Shown: positions 8,221 through 19,755, numbered from the stretch's first letter. The stretch is 64,000 nucleotides of DNA from Trichomonas vaginalis G3 (GCF_026262505.1 NC_067205.1:23407585-23471584); one strand, 5' to 3'. Translations and numbers: made by a program. The notes: generated by a model from the letters alone, not told the origin.

Positions 8221-10103
8221 TCAAAATAAATTCTTTTCATGAAGGAATTTAATTACGCCTAACATAATTAGATGCCGTTTCCCATTTTTACCAAATCGGC
8301 CCTTCAATAGCCATTCTGTAGGAAGGTTAACTTTGGTATATGGGATTTCAATATTATCCCATTCACCATATCCTCTATAATAACAACTGTCACAAGTTTC
8401 TATGCGGTTACCATTGGCACAAGTTTCTTCGCTGACACTATTGTATATTACATTGTCAATATTTCTATAATAATTGATGTCAACTTCACTATCTCCATCT
8501 GGTGTTGGATCTGGAACGGCATCACCTGCACCGGTTATATCTTGCAAAATAAATGGATCTGCTGTGAATGTTGCATCTCGTGCTTCCATCGTTCTGCAGA
8601 AATATCCTGGTTCTGGGCATTTATACCAAAAACTTTTTTCATTATTATCGATTTTAAGTGTATAATATTTTTTTCTGTATCATGTTGATTGCATGTAATT
8701 TCTATGGCTTCATCACCGGGTGCTGCTTCATATTTTAATGAAAAAGATTTTTTATCTGCTGCGCATGAATATATTCCACCCTCTGTTCTATTTCCAGCAA
8801 TTATTGCTTTTGGACTTATTCGTTTATTAGGATACTTGAGAAGCATATAATTAGTTTCTGCAACATTTGATATTTGTATAAATGCGTCTGGATTGTAAAA
8901 ATTAGGATATTTGCAGTATTCATTAGATGGGATATTATATTCATCATTACATTTAGTTTCCACAAGGTAATTAGATAATATATCCCCAGTAAATGAAAAA
9001 TCAAAAGAAGTTTGGTCATCATTAGTATAAGAATTGTAGAAATATCCATCAGGGTATATTCTTTGGGGAATTTCAGAGAGATATTCTCCTTTTCTCGTTC
9101 CTTCTGTGATTAACGGATTTCCATATATAATTGGTGACCCCTTTGTATAGTCAACATTTGTGAAAAATCCTGAATCTTTGAGAAATTCAAGTGTTACATC
9201 AGTTAGTCTAGTGAATTTTCCAGATATTGGCTGGACAATGACACCTGCAAGCACATCTTATAAATAGCGTCGAATGTTGGGATGAGAACTTGTTGATTCA
9301 GGAAATGTATCTAACTCAATACCTGAAGCAAAACTTTCTCCATTAATTGAAAGAGTGTTTCTATCGTAATGGTTTATTGCAAAAGTATGTGCGTTAGGTG
9401 TAATTAGGAAATTCCTTTTTCCTGAACGAAAAGTATTGCTATTAGAATATGGATCATTGCTTGTTGTTGGATGGAATTTTGGAAATAATATTGAAGAAAT
9501 TCCGATTGCATGCAATGTTTCATGTACAAGAGACCAAAAGACTCTGGAATCATCTGTAGTTGCTGATTGGGCTGTTTTAGGGATCTTTTTTGAATTGATA
9601 AACATTACAGATTGGATAGGCCTTGAAGTTGCTTCATCAATCTGAACAATTGCTGTAAGAGCTTGCTTAGTTTCACATCCAAATGGTCTGACAAAAACAT
9701 CTATCTGAACATCTGTATTATCACCTGAAATCATTTCAGTAATAGTTGTATCGAGAAAGTCCTTTGGATTGTAAGATCCAATAAGTGGATGAACTTTTAG
9801 AAAACTAGAAAAATAATCTTTCACATTATTTAATGTGTTTTCAAGGGCATTTTTCTTCGAATTTGATATCAGATCGTTTGCAGTGCAAGTGTATGTTTTA
9901 TAATTCCATGTAATAGAAGTTCCAATTGTTTTGCAAATTTGATCATCATTTTCATAGTCGGGAAGGTTAAATTTAATTCTAATTGATGAATCAATTAATC
10001 CATAAGTTACTTGAGTAGCAAAAGGACTTTGTCTGCGTTGAAATTCATCATGACCGCAAAAATGAAAGAATCCTGCTTCAGTTATTAATAAAACTAATAT
10101 CAA
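8221..10103 (-). pseudogene. GP63-like (leishmanolysin, M8) metalloprotease, broken
   Basis: The N-terminal part (10103-9258) has the zinc-binding motif HETLH at about residues 194-198 and a later SSHP histidine that fits the third zinc ligand of M8 peptidases. The frame is stopped by TAA at 9258-9260 but continues in the same frame (DVLAGVIVQPISG), so this is a nonsense mutation. At about 8670 a run of seven A needs one more base to join the Cys-rich C-terminal domain (KCPEPGYFC, then ETCDSCYYRGYGEW, ending at 8221). The first codon is TTG where ATG is expected before the hydrophobic ILVLLI leader. Trichomonads have many GP63 paralogues that act as surface or secreted proteases; this copy has three defects. 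A transmembrane tail is not visible. Confidence 0.85.
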
Positions 10104-10561
10104 TTTATTTGAAATCTATCGATTACTATGTTTGCATATTCGGAGAATGATAATTCATTCTCCTCCTATAATTCGAAATTTTATTTTGTCACTTTTGGAT
10201 CTCCCAAGTCGGTTTACAAATTTTTTATATTGTCTTCATAGAAATGAGGTGAAACTGTACTCAAAATATAAAACATGAATCGTTTTCTACATCTTTCATA
10301 TCAATAGAAAATAAAATGAATAGATGCAAACTATTAGGCTAATTTCTTAATAAATATATGCATATAAAAGTTGCAGTATCGTTAGAATCCATACTGATTG
10401 ATATTTTAATGAGCATCTCTTAATTTCAAATGTGGGAATATGTTCTAAATGAAAAATTAATTTGACAAATTTTGAAAATGAAATAAAAGTTATATTGATC
10501 CACATAATTATAATATTTTACAAACAATAAACATACAAATATACATATATAATAAAAAGTA
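10104..10561. other. Intergenic, no gene seen
   Basis: 458 bp of AT-rich DNA between the 5' end of the GP63 pseudogene and the 3' end of the large coiled-coil gene. No repeat or gene recognised. Confidence 0.6.
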
Positions 10562-13500
10562 TTATATTAAGTTTGTGCCTTTCTTAGCAATTTCCTTTTC
10601 AATCCAATCTTTTGACAAATTTCGAATTGTTATTAAAGGAGCGTCTTCTAAAGGTTCGAAATTCCTTTCATCTGATTTAGTTAATACAATAGGATGTCTT
10701 GGACTTGACTTATACACCAAAGGTAAGTTGCGCACAGAAACTGGATTTCTTGGTGAATTAACTTTTGGCACAAAAATTTTTGATTTTGTTTTTTCTATAA
10801 TTTGTGACAAATTAAGAGGAGTCACAATTGGTTGAATTGGTATTTTCTCGTCTTGGTTCAGCAGCAAACGTCTTATTTCAGGTCTTGTGTACATTGTTCC
10901 TCTCCTGAAATCACTTGGCTTCCATATTCTGTCCTGGAAATTGTAGACTCTTAAATATGACAACAATTTTTGTTTTGGTTCGTAAACTCCTAATTGTCCA
11001 GTTGTTTTTCTCACCCAAACATATCTTGGTGTTTTAGTTGGTTCTACAGCCATTGACGAAAGACAATAAGACTTGAAAGGCGTGACAATGGGGATTGATA
11101 CTTTTCTTCTTGTTCCGAATCCAGAAGTATAAGGTCTAAACAAAGAAACGGAACTTGCAGAAGCCAAAATAGTTTTGTAAACTTTTCTTCGAGTTCTGTC
11201 TTTTGTTTTATCTTCTTTTTGATCGAATCTTTCTTCTTCAGATATCAAAACATCTTCATCAACAAGGTCAGAAATTGTTTTCGGTTTTTGTAAACCACTC
11301 AAATCAGTTATATCTTTTCTTCTTAAATTTCTATAACTTCTTTCTTTAAGTAATGATTTCGATGGTTCTTTAATTCGTTTATTAAAGCTAATGATATCAT
11401 CCGAATCTTCTTCAAACTCTTCTGATACTTCACTTTCCAAATTTGTGTCATTATATGTTTTCTTATTCAAATCATTGGAATAAGAATATCCAGGGAGAAC
11501 AATCAGAGATTTATGGGGCTTTTTATCGTATCTTTCGAATTGATACGATTTTCCTTTAATAATTAGCCTGTTTCCTTGCTTATCAACGAAAACAGAATCC
11601 CTAGGAATGTTATCAACAAAGATAACATTTCCTTTCGAATCCAAATAAACTCTATTCCCTGCTTTGTCAACAAATACGTTATCAGTTTTGTCATCAATAT
11701 TTGTTTTCTTTCCTTCTTTGTCCAGAATTGTTTTGTTGCCTTTTTTGTCTTGATAGACCATCGCACCGCTCGGATCGAGTTTGATTTCATTCCCTTCTTT
11801 GTCAACGAATTTGACATGTAAAATACTGTCAGGGCTTTCAGAATTTACATTGAATAAAACCGGTTTTCCGTTGTCATCGATGTAAATTTGGTTTCCATTT
11901 TCATCGACGAAAAAGTTTTTGTTTTCGGGAATTTCGGAAATTGGTATTACCGGGGTTTCTTTTTTCTTTTCTTCTATTTCTTCTGTTTTCGTTATATTAT
12001 GGATGAATGTTTTATTTCCTTCATTGTCGATAACTGTTTTCGTCTTGTTTTCTTTGTCAATTTCGATATGACTTGTGTTTTCATCCAAAACAGTTTCTGT
12101 CAAATTTTCTTCGATAACTTTTTTGACACCAGAATTCTGAACAACCGCTTTTGTTCCTTCAATATCTATTGTTGTTTGGTCGCCATCACTTTCTATGACA
12201 GCGTCACTTGATAGAGAATCAACGACAGTTACTAAACCATTGTTTTCCACAATAGTCTTTGAACCTTTATTCTCAACAATTGTTACTTCTCCTGATGAAT
12301 CCATAATTGCAGCCTTTTCTTCTTTCTCGATTTTGATTGGTTTTTCTTCTGAAATTTTGATTTTTGTGCCATCTTCTGTTTTCAATGTCAATTTGTCATT
12401 TTTATCTTTAATGATTTGTTTTCCATCTTTCATGTCTTTTACGATTTCGTTTCCTTCCTGGTCGAATTTCTTCTTTACGTTCAAATCGCTCTTTTGTGAT
12501 TTGATTTTTCCAAGGGATTTCTGTTTCTTAATCGTTTTCTCAGGAATAATTTCGCCTTTTTGGTCAAAAACTGTTTTATTTCCATCAGATCCGAAAACGG
12601 TTTTTGTTCCATCTTTTGCATAAATTGTTTGGTTTCCGTCAGGATCAACAATGGAGATTTTGCCATCAGAATCTATCGTCATAACCGTTCCATCGTTTTT
12701 CCTCAAAAATAACGTGTTTTCTTCAGAAAATTTTGAAGGATCCGAAAGCACGATTATTTTTCCATTTTCGTCTATCAAAAGTTTATTTCCATTGTCATCG
12801 TAAAACACATTTTCATCGTCGATCAAAAGTTCTTTTTCTTCTCCTTTCTCGTCCGTGTAAATTACTTTATTATCTTCTTGTTTTCCTTCTGTAAAGTTTG
12901 CATTAGGATTTTTCTTTACTCTTATTCTGAAAAATTTTTGGCCGTCCCTTTCAATTATTGTGTACTTTTTTCCATCAACCAATATCATGCAATCTTTTAG
13001 CATTGCATCGTTTTCGATTATCCTCTCTTCGTATTCATATAATTCTTCTTCTTCTATTTCGTTCTCAATTTCTTCTTCTCGAGTTTCTTCTTCAAAATTT
13101 TCGTGGCCGTTTAAAATTTCACCTTCTTCTGAATTTACTTCCTCTTCATTTTCTTCTTCTTCTTTCAGCAAATTCTTCTTCTTTTCTTCATTTTGTCTGT
13201 TAATTTCGTCGATAACAGCGTTCGTACTTTTTGATCGGATTGGAATCGAAACTTTCTGGTAATCTGAGGTTTTCTTCATTAAATCTTTCAATATACGGTT
13301 GATTTCGTTCTTAATTAATGTTGCATTGTCAATAAATGTTTGCATTGATTCAATTTTTCTTCTAATTTCGCTTGTAACTGAATCTGTTTTACCTCTTGCA
13401 TTTGCGGACATGTTCTTCAAATCATTTTCGTTCTCAGATTTCTCATTGAACTGTTCAATTAAGTCATTTAAAATTCCTTCAGTTGATTCTATTCTTTCGT

Positions 13501-14974
13501 GGACAGATTCGTATTCTATCTCTCTTTCTGAGTTAGTTACTGTCAATCTTTCCTTCTTTGATTGCAAAATTGCGAGTTTATTCGCATTATCTTCTGTAAT
13601 TTTTTTAATTTGTTCTTCTTTTTCATGATTTAAGTTAGAAAGATGACTGTCTAGGATATCTTGGAACTCCTTCTTTTGATCAGTGAAGATTTCTCCCCAG
13701 TAATTCATATCTCTTTCATGTTCATTGTCCAAAACTGTCGAACATTGTTCTTCTGACGGTCCCTCTTTACCTGCTTTGAGTGCCTTTTCTGTTTGTTTCT
13801 TCATTGAACCTGTCTGTTTCTTGATTCTATTCATTAATCTGTCAAATTGAGATTTGCATTTTGAAATTTCGGATGAAGTTTGTTTCCTTTCTCTTGAAAG
13901 TAATGTTCCACGGATACTTCCGAGGTCTTTTTGTATTGCGGTCATCATTGTTGTGTTTCTTGAATCTTCAACTGAAGATTCTTCATTTATTGATCGTATT
14001 GTTTCCTCAAATTGTGTTTTGAGTTTATTCAAACTGTCTGTATTCTTTAAATCTGCTTTTGTTAAGTTCGTATTTGCTTTTTCAAGGGATTGATAATTTT
14101 CCAATTCTGATTTTGTATCTGATATCTTTCCTGATAACTCTGCTTTCCTATTTTGCCAATCGTCAATCATTATTTTGAGTTTTTTCGCTTTTTGAATGAT
14201 TCCATAATTTTCTGACGCAGAATATGTTGTTAGCATTGTATTATACTTCTCGTTATCTTCATTTAGCTTCTTAGATTCGTTTGAAGCAGCTTTGAAGAGG
14301 TTCTCTTGTTTATCTATCTGTTTTGAAATTCGTTTTGCCATATCTTGACGAGTAGCAAGATTTGCTTTTGAATCTTGCAAGTATTTATCTAATCTGATTG
14401 TCATTGGTGTCTCTTTTGTATTTATCAAACGCCTTAAATACTCTTGAACTTCTGTTTCTAAAGCTTTAAGCTCAACGGCATTTCCTCTGTAAGTAAGGAT
14501 AACTGCATTTTCATTAGAAACTAATCCGTCACTATCTTGCGGGGATCCTTCGAATGATTCTTGTTCGATTTGTAATATATTCATCCAATTTGAAACAGTT
14601 TCGCATCCATGATACTTCGCAGCAGCAAATTCTTCTGTTTGTGTAAGTCCTGTTGATATTTTCTTCTGAATTATATTCGCTTGAGCATTATTTTGTGGTG
14701 TTAAAATTTTTGTTTGCGAAACTTTATTGAATTCATCAAGCTGAAATGCTACATGCTTGCATATAGCTTGATACTCAACAGGCATCATTTTGATTCGCTC
14801 CCTTTGAAGTATATCGATCTCAGAGCTCATCAAAAAAAAATTATTACCGAATTTTTTTATTTCAATAGAATGTATATAAGATAAGTCAGTGTATTTAATA
14901 GTATCTCGAATTTTTATGACTAAAAAATCAATCAGATATACACCCGTGTGGCATCCGTGTTGATGCATATTCAT
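10562..14974 (-). CDS. Large coiled-coil protein with Asp-Gly-Asn beta repeats
   Basis: 1470 residues, uninterrupted. After a unique N-terminus (VEYQAICKHVAFQLDEF), residues ~190-590 are long coiled coils (Lys/Glu/Ser/Asn-rich). Then come an acidic block (~595-650) and ~450 residues (about 690-1150) of short repeats of the type DKEGNKTILDKEG / VDKAGNRVYLDSKGN, one per ~12-18 residues. The C-terminal ~250 residues are basic and Pro/Ser/Arg-rich. The first ATG lies ~30 nt after a near-perfect initiator (14995-15006); an internal ATG at 14827 (MSSEIDILQRERIKMM) is an alternative start. No family recognised. Size, coiled coil and repeats suggest a cytoskeletal or structural role, by inference only. 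Confidence 0.85.
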   Translation of the reverse strand: MNMHQHGCHTGVYLIDFLVIKIRDTIKYTDLSYIHSIEIKKFGNNFFLMSSEIDILQRERIKMMPVEYQAICKHVAFQLDEFNKVSQTKILTPQNNAQANIIQKKISTGLTQTEEFAAAKYHGCETVSNWMNILQIEQESFEGSPQDSDGLVSNENAVILTYRGNAVELKALETEVQEYLRRLINTKETPMTIRLDKYLQDSKANLATRQDMAKRISKQIDKQENLFKAASNESKKLNEDNEKYNTMLTTYSASENYGIIQKAKKLKIMIDDWQNRKAELSGKISDTKSELENYQSLEKANTNLTKADLKNTDSLNKLKTQFEETIRSINEESSVEDSRNTTMMTAIQKDLGSIRGTLLSRERKQTSSEISKCKSQFDRLMNRIKKQTGSMKKQTEKALKAGKEGPSEEQCSTVLDNEHERDMNYWGEIFTDQKKEFQDILDSHLSNLNHEKEEQIKKITEDNANKLAILQSKKERLTVTNSEREIEYESVHERIESTEGILNDLIEQFNEKSENENDLKNMSANARGKTDSVTSEIRRKIESMQTFIDNATLIKNEINRILKDLMKKTSDYQKVSIPIRSKSTNAVIDEINRQNEEKKKNLLKEEEENEEEVNSEEGEILNGHENFEEETREEEIENEIEEEELYEYEERIIENDAMLKDCMILVDGKKYTIIERDGQKFFRIRVKKNPNANFTEGKQEDNKVIYTDEKGEEKELLIDDENVFYDDNGNKLLIDENGKIIVLSDPSKFSEENTLFLRKNDGTVMTIDSDGKISIVDPDGNQTIYAKDGTKTVFGSDGNKTVFDQKGEIIPEKTIKKQKSLGKIKSQKSDLNVKKKFDQEGNEIVKDMKDGKQIIKDKNDKLTLKTEDGTKIKISEEKPIKIEKEEKAAIMDSSGEVTIVENKGSKTIVENNGLVTVVDSLSSDAVIESDGDQTTIDIEGTKAVVQNSGVKKVIEENLTETVLDENTSHIEIDKENKTKTVIDNEGNKTFIHNITKTEEIEEKKKETPVIPISEIPENKNFFVDENGNQIYIDDNGKPVLFNVNSESPDSILHVKFVDKEGNEIKLDPSGAMVYQDKKGNKTILDKEGKKTNIDDKTDNVFVDKAGNRVYLDSKGNVIFVDNIPRDSVFVDKQGNRLIIKGKSYQFERYDKKPHKSLIVLPGYSYSNDLNKKTYNDTNLESEVSEEFEEDSDDIISFNKRIKEPSKSLLKERSYRNLRRKDITDLSGLQKPKTISDLVDEDVLISEEERFDQKEDKTKDRTRRKVYKTILASASSVSLFRPYTSGFGTRRKVSIPIVTPFKSYCLSSMAVEPTKTPRYVWVRKTTGQLGVYEPKQKLLSYLRVYNFQDRIWKPSDFRRGTMYTRPEIRRLLLNQDEKIPIQPIVTPLNLSQIIEKTKSKIFVPKVNSPRNPVSVRNLPLVYKSSPRHPIVLTKSDERNFEPLEDAPLITIRNLSKDWIEKEIAKKGTNLI

Positions 14975-14994
14975 GGATTCAATTTACTGAATTG

Positions 14995-15006
14995 AATGAA
15001 TAATGA
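14995..15006 (-). promoter_or_regulatory. Host initiator of the 1470-residue gene
   Basis: Minus strand TCATTATTCATT fits the extended trichomonad initiator TCAYTWYTCATTA at 12 of 13 positions. The +1 A is about 30 nt before the first ATG at 14974 and supports that start. Confidence 0.65.
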
Positions 15007-16328
15007 AACTTATCTCAAGAATATGATGATAAAAATTGATATTGTATAGTAGCTCTAATTTGAATGAAGAATATATACTGGCCAAATATCAAATATTCAG
15101 AAAGAAATCTAAATAGAGCAAATTAATCTTGAATAATTATATGAGTAGAAATTGATTCATGAAAGAAAGAAAATCAGACTGGTTTATATAACAAAATAAG
15201 GAGGAAAAAGTAGGAAATAAACATGAGATTAAATATTATATTAGTAAAATAAGTACACTTGTTTAACAATAAAATTTATAATTGATTTTGTATGGAAAAT
15301 AAAAATTTCTCGGCCAAAAAGAGTAACAAGAATATAAATAGATTGTAAGATTAGTAAAATGCGTATTTATGTAAGAAAATCAAAATGATAAGGTTTGATA
15401 AAAGCACAGAAAGGGAATTTTTTTTTCCAGATCATACAAGAACAGGTTCATATGGAAATGTTGTAGATATGTTAGCTATTAAAAGTAAATTCTTGTGAAT
15501 TTAAGATACTTTTCAATTATCAATTTACATTTCTGAATTTTGAGCGAAAATTATTGAATTATTACGATCAAAAGATAAAACTAAAATTATATATTTTAAA
15601 ATAACTCATGATAAGATAGCGATTTCTTAAAACTCGTAAAAGTGCTAAAATTGGGGAAGGTTGTTTGATGTATCATGTTTTTAAATATTACAGATAAATG
15701 TGGATAAATTTGGGAAAAAAATATTTTGAAAACTAAATAGAAAACAAACTGAAAAGATTATATAAAATATTACATGATATATATTTGAAATTAGAGCATC
15801 AATCTCAAATTTTAGGTTAGAAGAAAAACAATTGCAATAAGACGATTAGATGATGTATATTAAATAATTATCATAAATTCGAAAATGTCCGGACGGTACT
15901 CATTTTTGATATAAAATATAGTTTTATCCATTCAATTATTGAAAGGTAATTGACTAAATTGATTATACCTTTCTTCCATTTTGTTAACTGAATATTATTA
16001 TATATAGCATATTAATCTATATTATTCATTTTATGATATTAAATACCGGTAATTTACCCTCAAATATGTTATAAACTTTCTAATTTGATTTTTATAATGT
16101 CCTTTATGGTGTTAAGATCCTATATCATCAGACCACTTTATTTTCTTTACGTATGTGTCAAATTTTGAGTTATCAATTTTATTCATTTGTACTAAATCTG
16201 ATACTAACTCGAAATAACCTTTACGAGCTAAATCTTCACTCAGAAATATTTCAATGCCTTGTTTTGAAAAATTTTCAGAGTAGTTTTCTGTTAGATTTTA
16301 CAATAATAAAAATTTATTTTAATTGTGA
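15007..16328. other. Long intergenic region, nothing recognised
   Basis: About 1.3 kb of AT-rich DNA between divergent genes. Scattered short frames only; no repeats, RNA gene or transposon ends recognised. Confidence 0.55.
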
Positions 16329-17042
16329 ATGTTCCCAGTCTTTAAGCAGTCCCAACCTAAGATAGTTAAGTCCAAATTCACACCTGAGGAAGACAAGAAG
16401 CTTATAGAACTTGTCAGCAATGCCACAGATGTTGATTGGAACAAGATAGCAGCCCAATTTTCAAATAGAAATCCTAGACAATGCAGGGAGAGATGGCAGA
16501 ACTATTTAAACCCAGCTCTCACTAGTAATAATTGGACTGAAGAAGAGGACCAGCTTATCCTTGAACGTTTCAAAGAAATGGGTCCACATTGGAACGCAAT
16601 CGGACGTACCTTTGTCGGTCGTTCCGGAAATGCAGTTCGCAATCGTTATTTAGTTCTTATGAGACATCAGCAGAAGAAATTCCGCTTACATAAATTCAAC
16701 GATTATGTTCCATATACTGAAAACCCAATGATGCCTATGCCTGCTTTAGAACCAATGCAGAAATACTACATGGCTCAGCAAATGAATGCACAACAAATGA
16801 TGTACGCTTATCAGCAAATGAACGCTCAGCAGAACACTTATCAATATCAACCACAACCTGTTCAACAACCACAACAGCCAATGATGCCAGTAGTCCAGCA
16901 ACCTGTCAAGCAGCAAGTAGAACCAATCCTAGAACAACCAGCTGTAGAACATCCAATCGAAGATGTATTTGAAGATAGTACAATATCAGAAATCTTCGTT
17001 GGAGGCGATGATTTCGAGTTCTTAGATTCTATGTTTTGTTAA
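16329..17042 (+). CDS. Myb-like DNA-binding protein (two SANT repeats)
   Basis: 237 residues. Two Myb repeats: about residues 16-62 (FTPEEDKKLIELV, then WNKIAAQF and CRERWQNYLNP) and 68-115 (WTEEEDQLILERF, HWNAIGRTFVGRS, VRNRYLVL). The Trp-based helices are intact, the last Trp of repeat two being replaced by Tyr, as is common. The tail is Gln/Met/Pro-rich (MNAQQMMYAYQQMNAQQ) and ends acidic, like an activation region. Trichomonads have a large family of such small R2R3-type proteins acting as nuclear transcription factors. A clear initiator was not found in the AT-rich 5' region. Confidence 0.9.
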   Translation: MFPVFKQSQPKIVKSKFTPEEDKKLIELVSNATDVDWNKIAAQFSNRNPRQCRERWQNYLNPALTSNNWTEEEDQLILERFKEMGPHWNAIGRTFVGRSGNAVRNRYLVLMRHQQKKFRLHKFNDYVPYTENPMMPMPALEPMQKYYMAQQMNAQQMMYAYQQMNAQQNTYQYQPQPVQQPQQPMMPVVQQPVKQQVEPILEQPAVEHPIEDVFEDSTISEIFVGGDDFEFLDSMFC

Positions 17043-18014
17043 ATTATGGATTGGCTTATTTTTTAGTATTAAAATCTTCATTAGATATTTTTACATCTAT
17101 TCAATTTTTCTATTCAAAATAGCCGCCGGTGTTTTCTCAAAAAATCAAAGAACATCACGGGGATAACCATTCGTATTTTAATCACTAAATACATTCTAAA
17201 TTTCAAATTATTTTAACAATCAATTTTATGATTCGGTTTTATCAAAAGTCATGTGCATCCTATGCTTTTTAATTATACCAAATATTTCTTGTTGACAGAA
17301 CGTTCATCTCAAAAAGTCACCAGACGCAAATTTATCCGAAAAATCCCTCAAATTCTCATTGTTTTTAAGCAATTCGCAGTTTATTCTCGATTTGATTGAT
17401 TTGTTGTATGCTTGTAATTCGCTATCTCAATTTATCCACAAACCATTCATTGTTATAGACCGAAAATAGATTTTTTCGGTTTTCTCTTCAAATAATTGAA
17501 AGAATGATACTATTATAGGTTTATTATATTATATAGCATATAATCATGCTATAGCCGAAAATTATAAGTTTTGAGAAGATTGAATATAACACAAATAAAT
17601 TTGAATGTAAGTTAAATTGCTTGTTGTTTTTAATAGCTATTTAATGAGAAATCCAATATTGCAAAATTCAAATTGAATGATTGAAAGAACAGAAAAAGTC
17701 GTTCTTTTCAATTTCGAATTTGTTTTCATTGTATTTATAATTATATGGCAAATAAGATATTTAAACTTGATTTTTGAAGGAAAATTCACAAAATTGAATA
17801 AATTCAAATAATTTTTATTCAATAAAAAAACTAGTTATTTGATTGTTTAATACTAATTATCTATTCAACTACAAAGTTTGTAATTTAAAATATTTTGTGA
17901 GATCAGATTGAATTAATTCAAGGTTCTTTTCAATTAATATTAATGACCATATTACATTTTCGAACATTCTAAACCAAATATATTAAAATGGGAGACGAAA
18001 TGTTAAATTTGCTA
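17043..18014. other. Intergenic, no gene seen
   Basis: About 970 bp of AT-rich DNA between the Myb gene and the transposon nest. No convincing gene. Confidence 0.6.
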
Positions 18015-18170
18015 GACATGGGGGAGTTGTCTGCAAAAGTTTTAGCTCTTATCTCTAACAAAAAATTAATTTTTAAAAAATGACCGAATACGTTTCACAG
18101 CGAGAAAAAAATAAAAGGCAAGATAGAATTTTCTAGACATAAAGAAGTTGTCTACCAAGTGTCAGCTGTT
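18015..18170 (-). repeat. 121-bp repeat, ~1.4 units, inverted relative to 48088-50035
   Basis: Contains, in reverse orientation, the same words as the satellite at 48088-50035: TTAGCTCTTATCTCTAACAA, the CCGAATACGTTTCACAGCGA core, AGATAGAATTTTCTAGACAT. The outer part has diverged, so this is an old partial copy at the left end of the integrase transposon. Confidence 0.75.
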
Positions 18171-18593
18171 ACTTCTTCTCAATACTGATATAAAATAAAA
18201 TCTTTATTATTTATTTAACCTTTATTGTTTCATTAAACTTTATTTTATTTTATATATAGTTTTATTCTTTTAGCTACTTGTAAAATAATCTAATTTTATA
18301 TCATCATTTTACCGGATTATTCTTCAGTACATCGATTGTGTATCTAAAATAATATCATTATCCTTATTCTGTTTTTTCCAAAATTCTTTTAAATATCTTT
18401 TTTGGTTAGATTACTTTATGCTTTTTACTTTTATTTTTTAATTTCAAAAAAAAATTTGGTGATTGTTCTATTCTGTTACAATGTGCATTATCATATTCTA
18501 ATGAATTATTCATTACATACATTTAAAAAAACTTGTTAAAAATGAAATTAAAAAATTATGTTTATTATTACGCTGTGAATGTGTCAACAGCGG

Positions 18594-19053
18594 TCATGCC
18601 TGTATCTGTATCCATATTTGCCACAACCTTTCTGTATCTGCATTTGTGTATTTCGGTTTCAGCTGATACATTTGATTTGGCGTGTAATTTGTTCCGGTTA
18701 ATGGATTAATTGGGAGATCTTCATGCGGTGTGTTATTATTGTACTCCCAAATAAAGGCAGGAATGGCCTGAATGCTTTTGCAGCGCTCCAATGTCGGCCA
18801 GAATCTCTCAATCTTCCCATTTTGGTAGGGAGAATGAGAGTCTGTATGCCGCCATTGGACGCCCCAAAGATCAAGTAGATCTTGAAAGGCGCCCCTATTT
18901 TCTGAACCGTTGTCGGTCCAGAAACAATAAGGGGCGCCAAATTCAATGAAGGCGGAAGCCGCAACGTTCACTGTCGTCGCTGCCAGCATATCTGGTATTT
19001 GTATACACGCTAGGACTTTGCGGCTAAAATCGTCGATTATGCCATAAATATAC
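18594..19053 (-). pseudogene. DDE integrase/transposase, C-terminal half (split by Mav1)
   Basis: Frame from the Mav1 junction to the stop at 18594. It has the second catalytic Asp in FWTDNGSENRG and the catalytic Glu in YQNGKIERFW, with the spacing of a retroviral-type (rve) DDE core. The first Asp (WHTDVHYF) is in the other half at 39376-39868. The two halves lie in the same frame when Mav1 and one TATAC are removed, so the gene was intact when Mav1 landed. Function before disruption: cutting and joining transposon ends. Confidence 0.85.
19049..19053. repeat. Target-site duplication TATAC, left copy
   Basis: TATAC immediately precedes AGTTAGTATACATATC, the left Mav1 terminus; the same five bases follow the right terminus at 39376-39380. 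Confidence 0.9.
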
Positions 19054-19755
19054 AGTTAGTATACATATCATGGGTACGGCGGCACTGCACACCTCTTTAC
19101 CCATTATATGTGAATTTAACACTTTACGAAACCGTTAACGTATATTTTACAACACAAACGACAACACTAACTTAACCTTAAATATTTACAAAGCCGCCAA
19201 CCACTTCACCTCACTAACGTTTTCACAAACGACTTCACTACTGTAAAAATAAACGTTCTCACTTACAAAAGTATTGCAACTCCTCCCATTGCTGTGCTTC
19301 ATATAACAGCTCATAATCTTCTGACTCACTTTCTTCTTCATATAGGTCAAAATCACTGTCATAGTTTATACCTGTAAGTTTTGTCAAAGCTAATGAAACA
19401 CGCTTACCGTTTGTATCGTATGCTTGTATAAACTTTCCATTATGCTTGTAGTCATAAACGCTCAAACTAACTTTACCCTTTCTCCCTCGTATCTGATAGA
19501 ATGTATTTTCACGAGGAACGAAGAACAAATTCTTGAACTCATGACCGTTGTAGTTTGTTATCTCAATAGTTTTCGTCATTTATATAAAAATAAACTTAAA
19601 AATAAACTTAAAAATAAACTTAAAAATAAATGATATCACCACTCCCACACGTATGAAAACATCCATTTAAATTTAGGTGAAGTGGTGAGATCTCACCTCT
19701 TTTTTCACCTCTTTTTTCACCCACTTGAATTCATTACTTTATAACTCTCTTCCTT
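19054..19755 (+). repeat. Mav1 left terminal inverted repeat
   Basis: Reverse complement of 38675-39375 with only a few differences (for example TTTTTTCACC against GTTTTTTCACC near 19700 and ATTTAAAT against ATCTAAAT). It contains a complete 106-codon gene, four 12-bp AAAAATAAACTT repeats, and ends inside the 3' parts of the flanking unique genes. Confidence 0.95.
19259..19579 (-). CDS. TIR-encoded protein, relative of the HNH endonuclease C-terminal domain
   Basis: 106 residues; an identical copy is encoded in the right TIR. The region IEITNYNGHEFKNLFF (residues 5-20) and the following FYQIRG lines up with IEVKTYGKHEFDDLYY / FYFFNG of the endonuclease encoded at 23791-24360. The two proteins share this ~70-residue module, but this one lacks HNH. 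The C-terminus is acidic (EEESESEDYELLYE). ATG follows TTTTTATATAA. It might bind Maverick DNA ends, but this is inference. Being in the TIR, it is kept in two copies in the element. Confidence 0.8.
   Translation of the reverse strand: MTKTIEITNYNGHEFKNLFFVPRENTFYQIRGRKGKVSLSVYDYKHNGKFIQAYDTNGKRVSLALTKLTGINYDSDFDLYEEESESEDYELLYEAQQWEELQYFCK

Noticed and set aside
11563..14093. Long frames on the plus strand opposite the 1470-residue gene (Phe/Ser/Ile-rich)
   Set aside because: These follow from the codon bias of the opposite Lys/Glu/Asn-rich protein.
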